A DNA stretch of 64,000 bases, taken from positions 39,775,076-39,839,075 of the forward strand of contig NC_088863.1 of the NCBI RefSeq assembly GCF_032884065.1, in the 5' to 3' direction. The notes under the pieces were generated by a model. The model made no database searches and was not told the origin of the DNA. It was given only the letters and a program-made list of their open reading frames with translations. Source of the DNA: Artemia franciscana (taxonomy: Eukaryota; Arthropoda; Branchiopoda; Anostraca; Artemiidae). Positions 45,241 to 55,553 of the stretch are shown here, one piece after another (positions within the stretch are counted from its first letter, which is position 1; every line of letters begins with the position of its first letter). The position numbers and the translations under genes were made by a program.

Positions 45241-46329
45241 TAAAATTTTGAGACCTTCGAAAATGATTTTTCTTGCATATCAAACCATCAGTCTACTTTA
45301 ATTAGTTCTTTTGGTGAATAATTTTGAAAAGAACAATTTTTTTTTCTGATGGAATTAAAGAGCGAAGCTGAAACGAATCAAATTAGTGCTTCTCTCCTTA
45401 TGCAGCATGTGTCTGAATAACTAATTTAAAAAAATGCAGTGTAATATTTCCCTATATGGTAGGAATCTGTTAAACTAGTGCTTTACTGAAAATACGAAAC
45501 CGACATAACAAAACAGAATTAGGAGCAGAATAGTACTTACGCAGCCTAGAAAAAAAAAATATGAAAGATCAATTTATATGGTTCTCTCAGTAGTCTTTCA
45601 CCGGCCACGAATTATTAATCTTTGATATACAATTTCAGATAAAGCGCAAGTTTTTCTGAGTTCTATAGATATGAGGAAAAAGTTATTCTGCTTAAGAGTT
45701 TTATATTTTTATTGAATTTTATACGTGTTTTATCGAGTCACTTTTTCTTAGCCATTTTTTTTCAAGTATGTATTGCTTAAACTACGAAGAGCTAATTTTT
45801 GTTCGTTTCAAATTTGCTCTATGTTTTCGTCACGAAAACATTCTTTTAAAATTAATTTTTGTTCATTTTCAGGTTTTAAAAATATACGCAATATGCCTTA
45901 CAAAAAGACCAGGGAATCTTTGTTAATTTGGGCAAGAAACCTAAAGAGGTCAACATGAGTTTTTGTCTTTTTTTAAGTTTCCCTGAAGAAAATCTTCAAA
46001 TTTTTCACGAGTCCAAGGGGAATATTTACCTTGGTATCAGTGAGAAGTTACATTTGAAAAATCCGATTATTTATGAAACATTGTCTTATATGAATATTTT
46101 GAAATACAGATATTTTGCAATGCTGAAAGTAAATGAAAGAATTTTACATGTGTAGTTAATTTAATTTGCAGAAATTCGTGTTATTATTATTGTAACTTTT
46201 CTTCTACAGTGCTGCAAAGAATTTGAACTTCATGTAAAAAAGTGAACTTTCGTCGTTTTTGGTTCTTGGACTTCTATATTTTAGGAGAATTGATCTTTAA
46301 GTTCATTTTGTCACGAAGAATACGAGGTT
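45241..46329. other. Unassigned sequence with weak exon-like signals
   Basis: 'ttttgttcattttcag' ending near 45873 could be a 3' splice site, and AAAGAG|GTCAAC near 45948 a 5' splice site. The frame between (GFKNIRNMPYKKTRESL) is short and unsupported. A second frame to 46155 ends NERILHV. Neither is recognised, and the flanks resemble repeat F, so no gene is called. Confidence 0.25.
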
Positions 46330-46476
46330 AACACCGGACAATTCTTTGAACCAAGGGGGGCTACACGCTCTTTCTGCCACCCAAATCACTTGTTGGCTTA
46401 TGACGTCAAATTCAGTCATCAGTTGATGACTCCAAATTCCAAGGCTCCTACTATGTCACAGAGCCCCGCTAGCGTT

Positions 46477-46529
<53 letters not shown>
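46330..46529 (+). repeat. Retroposon-like segment ending in (A)51
   Basis: A distinctly GC-richer block ('ggggggctacacgctcttt' ... 'gagccccgctagcgttgc') ends directly in 51 A at 46479-46529. It includes a CRE-like tgacgtca at 46401-46408 and a palindrome agtcatca-gt-tgatgact. The A tail suggests insertion by retroposition, but no RNA polymerase III boxes or parent gene were recognised. Confidence 0.45.
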
Positions 46530-46531
<2 letters not shown>

Positions 46532-46562
46532 AGAAAAAATGTGCACTAGAGATTCAAGCATT

Positions 46563-46785
46563 TTATTGGTATTAACCAAGTGACATATAGCGATCGTAAA
46601 TTCTGTCAGTCTGTCTGTCCCGGTTTTACTACTTCAGGCACTTCCAGGCCAGCTAGGGCGATGAAACTTGGCAGGCGTATCAGGGACCGGACCAGATTAA
46701 ATTAGAAATAGTCGTTTTCCCGATTTGCCCATGTGGGGGTGGGGAGAGTGGGGGGCCGGTTAATTCGGAAAAATAGAAAATCTCA
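46563..46785 (+). mobile_element. Element C, copy 4: left end only
   Basis: 'attggtattaaccaagtga' with the perfect ttggt/accaa pairing, then 'gtcagtctgtctgtcccgg', 'gatgaaacttggcaggcg', 'ggaccggaccagattaaat' and 'ccggttaattcggaaaaat'. This head matches copy 1 (3743-3960). Instead of C subunits, family A units follow directly from about 46786. Confidence 0.75.
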
Positions 46786-48818
46786 GGAACACAATATCTC
46801 AGGAACAGGTAAGGATATTGATTTGACACTTTCCGGGCATATTGAATTAAACATGAAGACACTGTGTTTTACCAGGTTTTATATCTGCAATAAATCAGGA
46901 AGGGCTAACGGTATTACGTTGAAACTTTTAGGGCATATTAAACTAAACAAAAAGCACCATATGTACAGAGGTTGTCAAAATGGCGTTTCGACGATATCTC
47001 TGGAAGAGCTAAAGGTATTAAGTTGACGCTTTCAGGCATGCTGAGGGGGATGTTGAACTAGATTAAAACGTGCTTATCCGGATTGCTGAACGGGCCCAGC
47101 TACTTTATCTCAAGAAGGCTAAGGGTCTCAACTTGAAACATTCAGGACATGTTGAACTGAGCCAAAAGACCTATGTGCATCTAGATTGTCAAAAGGGTGT
47201 ATCTGCAATATTTCATTAGCGACTGACAGTATTAAGTTAAACCTTTCAGAGAAGATTGAAGGTATGTGAAAATAAATCAAAGGGTGGTATTTGCTTCCAC
47301 GTTGTCAAAAGGGCACACCTGCAACATCTCAGAAACGGCTAATGGTATCACGTTGAAACTTTGAGAATATCTTGAGCAAAATCGTATTGCACTTCGTACA
47401 TCCAATTTGTCAAAAGAACTTACCTGCAATATCTCAGGAACCGATTGGGTATATTTAGTTGAAACTTTCAGGGAATGTCGAGAGAAATTTTGAAATAATA
47501 AAACGTTTAAGTGGTCAAAAGGGTGCATCTGTAATATTTCAGGAGCGGCTAAGGGTCTTAAGTTGACATTTTCAGGGCGTGTTAAGAGGAAAGTGTGTTA
47601 ATCCAGGTTGCTAAAAGGGCGTATTTGAAATAATTCATGAACGGCTAAAGGTATTATGCTGAAACTTTTAGGGTATATTGAACTAAATATACCCTTTGAA
47701 CCGACGTTGTCAAAAGGGCATGTCCACGATATTTCAGGAGCAGGTAAAGGGATTAATTTAATACTTTCAGTTATGTTTAGGGGGACGTTGAATTTAATCC
47801 AAATGTGCATACCCAGGCCCACCTACAATATCTTAGGAACGACTAAGAACATTAAGTTTGAAATTTTTAGGGCATGGTGAAGTGAGTGTAGAGCCAAATC
47901 ATAAGACGCTATGAGCATCTAAGTGATCAAAACAGCGCATCTATGATGTTTCAGGAACAGATAAGAATTTTGATTGAAAATTTCAGAACACGCTAAACTA
48001 AACCAAAAGACACTATGTGCATCAGAAGGGTGTATCTGCAATACCTCAGTAACGGATGAGAGTTTTAAGTTAAAACTTTTGAGGGGAAGCGAAAATAAAT
48101 CAAAAGACGCTATGTGCATCCAGGTTTTCAAAAGGAAATACCTTCAACATATCAAGGATGGCTCACGGTATCACGTTGAAACCCTGTGAAGATCTTGAGC
48201 AAAAAAAAAAAAAAACTATGTGTATCCATGTTGTCAAAAGATCGTATCTGTAATATCTCAGTAACCGCTTTGGGTATTTAGCTAAGACTTTCATGGAACG
48301 TCGACGGGGACATCGAGATAATCAAGCGTCTAAATGGTTCTAAAGGGTGTATCTGTATTATCTAAGTGATGGCTAAGGGTATTAAGTTAAGACTTTCAGG
48401 CATTTTAGGCAGATTTTTAAGCAAACAAAAAGACACCATGTGTGGCAATGTTGTCAAAAGTGCGTGAGCTATGTACGGTGTTTTAGGAGCAGCTATGCTT
48501 ATTAAGTTTGAGATTCCAGGGCTTGTTAAAATTTACCAAAAGACAATATATGCATCCAGGGTATCAAGAGGGTGCTTACGGAAAACATTCAGGAATTACA
48601 GAAGGTAGCAAATTTGAAACTTTCAGGACATGTTGAGGCAGATGTTGAACTAAATAAAAACACTCCGGGTTGTTAAAAGGACGTATATGTAATATCCCAG
48701 GATCCGCCACGGTATCAAGTTGAATTTTTTGGGGATGTTTAACTAAATCAAAAGACACTGTTTATTGAAGTTGTCGAAAAGGGTGTAACTGCTATTTCTT
48801 AGGTACGGCTAAGGGTAC
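46786..48818 (-). repeat. Family A tandem array, ~105-bp units, about 19 copies
   Basis: The regular repeat 'gttgtcaaaagggcgtatc', 'ctgcaatatctcagg', 'aacggctaagggtatt', 'aagttgaaactttcagg', 'catgttgaactaaatc', 'aaaagacactatgtgcatc'. The 'tcaaaaggg' landmark recurs near 47187, 47302, 47408, 47513, 47609, 47707, 47925, 48230, 48450 and 48773, a spacing of about 96-115 bp. Orientation is opposite to all the other A tracts in the window. Divergence between units is high, so the array is old. Frames on either strand repeat peptide motifs (for example SFNVIPLAVSE...) because of the unit, not because of a gene. Confidence 0.85.
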
Positions 48819-49030
48819 AGAAATTACAATGAATAGCCAAGAGAAACTCAGTACGAACATAAATGACCCAAAAAAAGTAGGGCCAATGCCCCTGAAAGCC
48901 AGAGAGTAATTTGTGACTTTCTGAAAACAAATGTATTCTAAATGTTTTTTTCTCTTTTATAAAATTAATCAACCCAAAATTTTCGAGACTTCTAGGACTG
49001 AATATTATAGTATACTCAACAGTCAGGCAA
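48819..49030. repeat. Family F fragment
   Basis: 'cagaaattacaatgaatag', 'gaaactcagtacgaacat', 'agtagggccaatgcccct' and 'gtgactttctgaaaacaaa' follow the F left-arm order. It starts immediately at the end of the A array. Confidence 0.65.
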
Positions 49031-50154
49031 CTTTCATTAGTTCTTTTCAATAATCTTGATTATTATGATAATTTTTTTTTGTTGATGCTACGACAAATAA
49101 AACCCCCAACTCAAATAAAAATTATTATGGCAAATTGTCATATATAATTTGATGGCACATTTCTTAGCACTATTAGTCCCCTTTTTGGGGGTGTTTTCCT
49201 CATTTTTCCGAAACGAGGCAAATTTTCTCAGCCTCATAACTTTTACATTATCAGTCTTGGTCATCGTGAAATTCACATATTTACAGTCATGACAAAAAAC
49301 TGGTTTATTGGACACATACTGCTATAAAATTCCTTATTTTGCAGTTTCGTTTGCTATTAGCACAAGTTACTCTTTACTCGCAATTCGTTACCACAAACTG
49401 CTTGAATGGCAAACAATTGACATAGTTCTGAAGTTTCATTATAATTTAATACTTTTTATTTTAGTAAAAGAAGTAATTCTTTTGGAATCAGCAGCATTGA
49501 CGAGAGTCGATTCTCCGTTCAATTCGTATCGTTCTTATTTCGTCCTTTGCTTTTACGGAATCGAGCTATTAGCGACAGCAAACGTAATTTCTCTTGAAAA
49601 ATCAGTTAGGATAGTTAGGTTGAGCACCAGTAAAACATGAAGTGATAAAATAATTAGTGATTTACCACATATCTCTATGAAGAGAATTCCTTCTGAATAC
49701 AGTAAAAGAACAAGAAAAAACAAAAAAACAGAAATCTCAATATTTCTTCCCAAATTTATTCATATGATATAAAAAAAAGGAGTGGTCACGTTTTCAACCG
49801 TTCTTAGGGATTTTCCAAAAAAAAACTTTTTACTTTATTCCTCAGAAGCGATTTTTTTGAAACGATTTAAAATGATAAAAAGGAGGACGAAATCACGGAA
49901 AAATGTGCGTTTAGGCTAGAGAACTCTGAATTTCAAACGGTTAGGTAAAGGATTTTCTCATAGGTCTTATTTGGTTTTTTCAAGAGAAGTACAAGATTAC
50001 ATTTTTAAAATTAAACTTTTTCAAACATACAGTACGCTGAAAAGGTGAAATAAAACGTTTAATTTTTTCACAAAATCATAGAAAAGAGAACTAAAGGTTT
50101 ATTTTCCTTTTGAAATATGCATTTTCGTAAAAAAAACAGCAACTATGAATCAAA
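49031..50154. other. Mostly unassigned; coding-like stretch at 49465-49583 (plus)
   Basis: The frame 49308-49640 (plus) is open for 110 codons. Within it, TTTTATTTTAG ending at 49464 and AAC|GTAATT at 49584 would bound an exon reading KEVILLESAALTRVDSPFNS ... FYGIELLATAN. That is hydrophobic and less AT-rich than its surroundings. No family was recognised, and the reverse strand also has short splice-like signals here, so no gene is asserted. Confidence 0.25.
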
Positions 50155-50465
50155 CAATTCGTGGTAACGTAAGGAGCGTAAGGAGTACTTTTTTGTAAGG
50201 AGCGATCCGGCTCAATAGAAACTGAACCTCTAAAAAATCTGGAATTTTGATATCAATAGATACATCAAAAGCATTGAATTTTTATCCTAAATCACAAAGA
50301 CCGTTTAATTAGAATAATGTAGTCTTTTAAAAGTTCTAAAAAACTTTAGCGTAAAGAGCGAACCAAGGAGTGGGCGACCCCCTTCATATACGTAATAATT
50401 TCTGTTCGTTTTAAGTTTTAATGTCGCTCCTTACTTTCAGTTGAAAAAACTTGCTTTTTTTTATT
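50155..50465 (+). mobile_element. Element E, copy 4 (internally deleted, ~0.3 kb)
   Basis: The degenerate left end 'caattcgtggtaacg' (50155-50169) and 'aaggagcgatccggctcaa' are followed by 'gatatcaatagatacatc'. The sequence then passes within about 70 bp to the right arm ('tttagcgtaaagagcg', 'gggcgacccccttcatata', 'cgctccttactttcagttg'). The middle of the element and the left arm of the terminal inverted repeat are absent. Confidence 0.7.
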
Positions 50466-50803
50466 TAATTACACCGAAAGGACAAAGAACTTATATTATT
50501 GGATTCATTATTCTTATATCGTTCGATTTACTTAGTTCTATACACCGAGCCAGGATCCTGATTTTATAATAAAGTTTTTCTTAGAGAATAATTTAAATTT
50601 TCTAAACAAAAAAAAAGAAGATTGTATATTTTTCACAAAAGTTCAACCAATTTCAATGCCTCTGTCATCTAAAGAAGATGCAAAGCAAATTTGAAAATGT
50701 ACTTCAGTAGATAAATAAAGCAGAGTCTCAGCTATTGAATGATACCAAAACTATCATCTTACACCAAAGGTTAGAAACGTAAGACTGCAGAAAGATAGCA
50801 TAC

Positions 50804-50867
50804 CGAAATCCTTTCAGACAGGGCTAACTTAAAATCAACAAAACCATCATTATCATCGTCTAAAAGC
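50804..50867 (-). CDS. Candidate 64-nt exon with an EF-hand-like loop
   Basis: GAATGTCAG precedes the exon and GTATGC follows it. It reads (x)LLDDDNDGFVDFKLALSERIS. DDDNDGFVDFK fits positions 1-11 of an EF-hand calcium loop: Asp at 1, 3 and 5, Gly at 6, hydrophobic at 8. Position 12 is Leu where Glu is usual, so binding may be weak or absent. The xLLDDDxDGxVDFK pattern recalls the single EF-hand region of TBC1D8/9-type Rab GTPase activators, but 21 residues are too few to name a gene. It could be a downstream exon of the chain at 51245-54872, although the phases need one more exon between. Confidence 0.35.
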
Positions 50868-51244
50868 CTGACATTCATCAAGGGCAAATTCAAAAATTAA
50901 AGATTTGGAACAGAGATGTATATACAAGCTGCGATTAAGCGTGATAGTCTGAAAAACTATTTTTAGGTCACACTAATACCGTAAACATGAAGCATACAGT
51001 ATTTGATAAATATCACTAATATGCGGAAAAACCTAGAATACGTTTCTCATCTTAAAATTGCCACAAATAATAGAATTATTTCAGCACTAAAAAATAATTA
51101 TTTTTGACTGTACGGCCATGAGACATGAGACAACATATTTTCAAAGGTGAACAATCTTTGAATTTGCAGGCATTTCCATTCAAAGACACTCCTGGCACAG
51201 AGAAGAAAATAGAATCTTCTGGTGACGTTGAGAATCTTTAAAAC

Positions 51245-51293
51245 CTTCAAAGAATAAAATGTTGTTTGCTTAAAAACTTCGTTTGCTATTATA
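51245..51293 (-). CDS. Candidate exon 5 of an unidentified minus-strand gene
   Basis: The acceptor TTTACTTTTAG ends just before 51293 and the donor AAG|GTTTTA follows 51245. It reads IIANEVFKQTTFYSLK after one base that completes a Ser codon with the previous exon, and ends in phase 0. The frame stays open past the donor to 51098, so the exon may be longer. Confidence 0.38.
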
Positions 51294-51432
51294 CTAAAAG
51301 TAAACAAAAAAATCAATAAATATAAGTATCATTCAGACAAGTTTAGCACTGGAGATTCGGAAGAACTAACTTTCAATATATCCTGCTCAAATACTTATAG
51401 TTAAAAAAAAGAGAAAAATAAAAAAAGGCTGG

Positions 51433-51789
51433 TTGATCAGCTGTGATGATTCTTCACTATCGACATGTCCCAAAACGAGGCACAATAGAAGTTTTCCAGA
51501 TCTAAGTTATATTGTACATCACTTGTACTCATCCACCCAAACTTTGGACCAAAATTCAGCCTTTTATATGCTAGATTTTATTGGCTTAAGAGTTTTTAAA
51601 CTGTACTCTCAATGGACATTATTGACTTTTGGCTTATTATGTCTGAAAGAATTTCCTAAAAGCAAATATTTAAAAAACATTGAAACAAAAATATCCGGTT
51701 TATTTGGACTAAATGCTATTGAAAATGTTGGACTACCATCACACCAAAAAGTAATTGAACTATTTTACCAGCCTTTTTTAATAACGTGA
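51433..51789 (+). CDS. Long plus-strand frame, possible exon or nested gene (unidentified)
   Basis: About 115 codons without a stop in AT-rich DNA, ending TGA at 51787-51789. 'ggttgatcag' at 51431-51440 could be a splice acceptor. There is no good ATG at the beginning: the first codon of the frame is TTG, and the first internal ATG comes at YMLDF. The product has a hydrophobic centre (LYSQWTLLTFGLLCL) and ends HQKVIELFYQPFLIT. It would lie, on the opposite strand, in the intron between two candidate exons of the minus-strand gene. The family is not recognised. Confidence 0.35.
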   Translation: MISCDDSSLSTCPKTRHNRSFPDLSYIVHHLYSSTQTLDQNSAFYMLDFIGLRVFKLYSQWTLLTFGLLCLKEFPKSKYLKNIETKISGLFGLNAIENVGLPSHQKVIELFYQPFLIT

Positions 51790-52312
51790 ATCGTCTTTAC
51801 CATTTAGCTCACTTGTATGTTTTATGGAATCTTTCGACTTGTCATTTCAATCACTCCATCAGAATTTGTTTATGAAATGCCTAACCATGTAGCCTATCTT
51901 TCATCAACATTAAAATAACGAAAGAAAGAAGTTTACTACATCAGGCGTTTATTGCTGAATTGTCCTATAAATCTATCTATCTACCTTAGAAGAAATTCTA
52001 TTGTTTTAACCACACTGACATTGTCTAGATTATGTTTGGAAATAGATTAAAATGAATCTCAGTTTTTATTTTTGTTTTGAAAATGGCTACTTTTAATCTC
52101 GAATAGGAAACATAATATACCAAATCTAAGCGATAAACGTTTAGCAACAAAGAGGGCACCCATAATCCAAGAAATCTTATAATCAAGTTATGGTCCAAGA
52201 CTGTGAAGAAGGTAAATGACCAGAAAGATCTAAATTTTTTTTTTTCAAGCCCAAAAGTAGCGAAACTGGAAGCATCGTAGCCCAAATACCTGCCACGCAG
52301 GTTTTTGGTCAC

Positions 52313-52365
52313 CTGTCCCGTGAAACTAAAAATTTCGTAGTCCAATTGGCAGAAAATAGCTCAGC
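52313..52365 (-). CDS. Candidate exon 4 of the same minus-strand gene
   Basis: The acceptor CCTGTGTCGCCAG ends before 52365 and the donor GACAG|GTGACC follows 52313. It reads AELFSANWTTKFLVSRD and ends two bases into a codon. Reading through the donor hits TGA at once, which supports a splice there. It contains an N-W-T sequon. Confidence 0.42.
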
Positions 52366-52579
52366 CTGGCGACACAGGAGGGCAACGTCAGTGCTGCATG
52401 CGTTTTTAAAGAATGCGATGCCGCAATCAAAACGCATACTAATTAAATTGAGCAGCCCTTCGTGTAAACTCATTTTTCTTTTTTTTTAATTTATCCACGT
52501 TCATCTTCTTTCCACGCATGGTAAGTTACCAGTCTTAATCCTAGACCCCGTTGAAAGTTTGGAGAAAATTGTTTCTTAC

Positions 52580-52643
52580 CAGAAGTGTCACATTTTCACA
52601 AAATTTCCAAAAACTGCCCGAAGCCAATCTGATATAAAGTGTT
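52580..52643 (-). CDS. Candidate exon 3 of the same minus-strand gene
   Basis: The acceptor TTTTTCTTACAATAG ends before 52643 and the strong donor CTG|GTAAGA follows 52580. It reads TLYIRLASGSFWKFCENVTLL (21 residues, phase 2 in, phase 0 out). It contains an N-V-T sequon. The family is not recognised. Confidence 0.42.
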
Positions 52644-53820
52644 CTATTGTAAGAAAAATACCATATATTGACATTTTTAAACTTAAGAAGGACCTAGATA
52701 CAATAACCAACCTTTAAGCAGCGCTTAAACTTCAATGAAAAAAAAATGCATGTGATATACTTTACTTTTTTTGCATGAGTTTATCAAATGCTCTAACAGT
52801 AAAGATGCAAAACTTATTCGTCCTCCGAGCCTCAATCTTTTCTATGGTAATGTATAGTAGTTTCAAGCTAGGAGCTTGAAACTTTCTGCAAATAATCCTG
52901 AACGAGAATTAAAATCTATATATGAATAGAAAAAGTTCTATTAGCTGGAAATGCGTTATCATGAAAATATGGCAACACGGCAAGGCCCATCTGCAAGAGC
53001 CAGTGGCTCACACGAGTAGAGATACCCAAAGTCTATCACTGTCTTTAATCCTGTGTATAGTAGTTTGCTGAGGACGTCAATATTGAGCAATGCCATGGCA
53101 CTGTTTACTAAGTCTAGAAGGTGGGAAGAATGATATGCAGGACATCTCGTTAGGTTTAGTTCCCTCAACCGTTGTTTATCTTTGTGGATTGAGATCTTCC
53201 TTTCACTTGAGCAGGTACACAAAACGAGCCCTTTTTTTTTCCTATAACACAATTCACGTTGCTAGACTCATCAGAAATACCCAATATGCCAAAAATTGTT
53301 TACCAAGCTCCCTCTTTAGAGCTACTTTACATTTGTTTATTTTTTCTCAAATATTTGCAGAGACAATTTCACATGAATTTGGTTTTGCGAGATCTTCTCG
53401 CAAAATCTTAGCTTTTTAAAAGAACATCAATTTCTGAAAAACATATTTGAAACAGAAGTTCTATAAAAACTCAATAGGAAAAAAGTATTATCACAAAATT
53501 AGTGTTCCCTATGGGTTATTCAAGGACATATTTGGCATTGTTAAAAAGTATTTGCATCCATTCACACGGCGTCAATTTACATAAATTTACCGGCTGGGGC
53601 AACAATGTACTTTTTCATAATCTAGGAGACAAGGCAGTTTTGATGGTTTTCCCCTTTTTTATATGAATATGCCAAAAAAAGTTAATTTTCAAGGTAAATA
53701 AAGAAAAAAATTTCAAAGTCAAGGGAGGGACAAATACTCTCTTCCCACAATTGATGCCAGTGAGGAGAAGACGAAGAGCCATTTTTTCTGAATGTTCAGC
53801 GTATTTCTGTAGGGACTTAC

Positions 53821-53864
53821 CCAGAAGATCCAAAAGGAACAAAGTTTTCAACCAAATACCCGCA
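53821..53864 (-). CDS. Candidate exon 2 of the same minus-strand gene
   Basis: A weak acceptor ATAATCAG precedes 53864 and a consensus donor GG|GTAAGT follows 53821. In phase 0 it reads CGYLVENFVPFGSSG, the last Gly being completed by the next exon. An alternative register (AGIWLKTLFLLDLL) is also open but does not match the phase of the exon at 52580-52643. Confidence 0.4.
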
Positions 53865-54810
53865 CTGATTATAATAGATTATAAAAACCTTTTGGTTTTG
53901 CAACTAAATCTTATCTGACAAAGTGTAAATGGAAAACAGCGTAAGCTGAATATATCAGCTGAACCTCTGTTTGAGAAATTGAAAAATAGCCTTGACGGAA
54001 CAGCCCCCCTCAGAGAGAATATTCCCAATAGATGGATATCTTCAAACTAAGCTAAACACGCGGCCTTAAACTTTTCTCAAATGGGTAGTCAGAACAGGGT
54101 ATTTTCCAAAACATTGGTATTATCATCTTGGAAAACGGTGACACACAGTTATATACATAAAAGATGCCTGACAAATTTAGCACTCAAATAAAAGCATTAC
54201 ATAAAAAATAATACGAGTAAAAGCACAGGAATAACAAATAGCCTATTGAAACCACTAAATTATAGTCCGAACATAAAACTTTACATTAGATACTCTATTC
54301 TGTGGATATGTAGATTTTCACTAGAAAAAAAAATGCAAGATCGTAAAAACCTAAGATTGGGTACGCATAAGTCAAGGCAGGAATATAATTTAGTTTCGCG
54401 GCAAGATTTAAGTCTAATGGCGAGTAGGCCGTCCTGCTTAAACAGCTTATATTATAATATTCTTTAATTCAATAAAATATGTGAAGCAGAATAGACACAT
54501 AAAAAACGCACTCAACAGCAGGATTGTAATACTAAATGCAAGATATTTAGCGAATAAAGTCATTTAATAAATTGACAATGAGGCACTTCTTACACTTAGT
54601 GCAAACAAAATAAAAGAAATTGCTAATGAAATAAAACAATTATAGTCCTGAATTAACGTAAGGTTCTAGGCGATATAGAAAAAAAGTTAACAGAGACTTA
54701 ATTTTTAACAGCTATAAGCTTGACTTTTATCATTTTCACTGTGTAATACTGTTAGTTACTATTCTGGAATTTTCGATAGATCTTGCTAAATCTTGCTTTC
54801 ATTCACGTAC

Positions 54811-54872
54811 AAAGTATTTAAAATTCCTATCCCAAAATGTTACTAAGGCAAACATCATCCACCAGAACAATT
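54811..54872 (-). CDS. Candidate exon 1 (first seen) of the same minus-strand gene
   Basis: The pyrimidine-rich acceptor CACTCTGTTTTTTAAAG ends before 54872 and the donor TTT|GTACGT follows 54811. It reads LFWWMMFALVTFWDRNFKYF, a hydrophobic segment that could be membrane-spanning, and leaves in phase 0 to match the exon at 53821-53864. Joined, the five pieces (54872 to 51245) give a continuous frame of about 90 residues. No domain is recognised. The chain rests on splice signals and phase agreement only; every exon is short (44-64 nt). Confidence 0.35.
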
Positions 54873-55157
54873 CTTTAAAAAACAGAGTGGAAAAACATAG
54901 TAATTATCTAATATAGATTTTTAAACAATTAATAAATACTGGTTCTGTTCCTTTGGTATGTCCTAAGTATAACGCAAAATAAATAAAATGCCGAAGTACA
55001 AATCCCCCTTCACCTCCCTCACATCCTAAAGCAAATTAGCTTATCCGGCGAAATTAAATTCCATAATTTACATTCATTTTTTTTTTTTATAAAAATAGAG
55101 AAAAGGTAACTGAATATAAACCATGGACGTTCAACTAGCTAAATATTCTATAGCTAG

Positions 55158-55161
<4 letters not shown>
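54873..55161. other. Unassigned sequence
   Basis: AT-rich spacer between two minus-strand genes. Nothing is recognised. Confidence 0.4.

Positions 55162-55240
<79 letters not shown>
55162..55240. repeat. (AT)n microsatellite
   Basis: About 78 bp of alternating T and A, about 180 bp past the stop codon of the acid phosphatase gene, so likely in or just beyond its 3' UTR. Confidence 0.97.
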
Positions 55241-55247
<7 letters not shown>

Positions 55248-55419
55248 ATGTATATATGTAAAATTAGAAGCGACAAATCAAATAATAATATACGATTAAA
55301 CACAATCTTAAGGATAGGTGCACACAGTACATAAATACAGCCATTATACAAATTAAACCCCATCTATAGTCTCTGGATGACAGATCCAGCTACGGTAGAG
55401 ACGAAAGAATTGGTGTTGA

Positions 55420-55553
55420 CTAAATAGCTGAACCATATTCAGAAATTGGAGTGTAGCCTCGTCTTCGTATTGCTCTGAGTCTTCCCCATGCGACCAAGCA
55501 CGCGATCAAAGCGACAACTAGCAGAACAAACAGCATGCCAGAAACAAGAACAG
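55420..55553 (-). CDS. Histidine acid phosphatase, terminal exon (membrane anchor and cytoplasmic tail)
   Basis: The acceptor CACCTTCTTTTTCAG precedes 55553. The exon starts with two bases that complete an Ala codon with the exon at 57938-58133, then reads a hydrophobic helix (VLVSGMLFVLLVVALIACLV, 20 residues). A basic stop-transfer AWGRLRAIRRR and a short tail GYTPISEYGSAI follow, with stop TAG at 55420-55422. This is the layout of type I membrane acid phosphatases (lysosomal ACP2 and the membrane form of prostatic acid phosphatase). YTPI fits the YxxPhi adaptor-binding consensus, and a Gly-Tyr signal in the ACP2 tail directs lysosomal delivery, so an endolysosomal location is inferred. It probably has 11-12 residues after the basic patch. 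Identification depends on the upstream exon. Confidence 0.8.

Noticed and set aside
47277..48189. Several minus- and plus-strand frames with repeated peptide motifs
   Set aside because: The peptides repeat because the ~105-bp A unit repeats. Frames break from unit to unit and start at non-ATG codons.
52959..53419. Frames of about 100 codons on both strands at the same place
   Set aside because: Neither has an ATG with context or matching splice phases to the neighbouring exon chain, and the two strands compete. No gene asserted.
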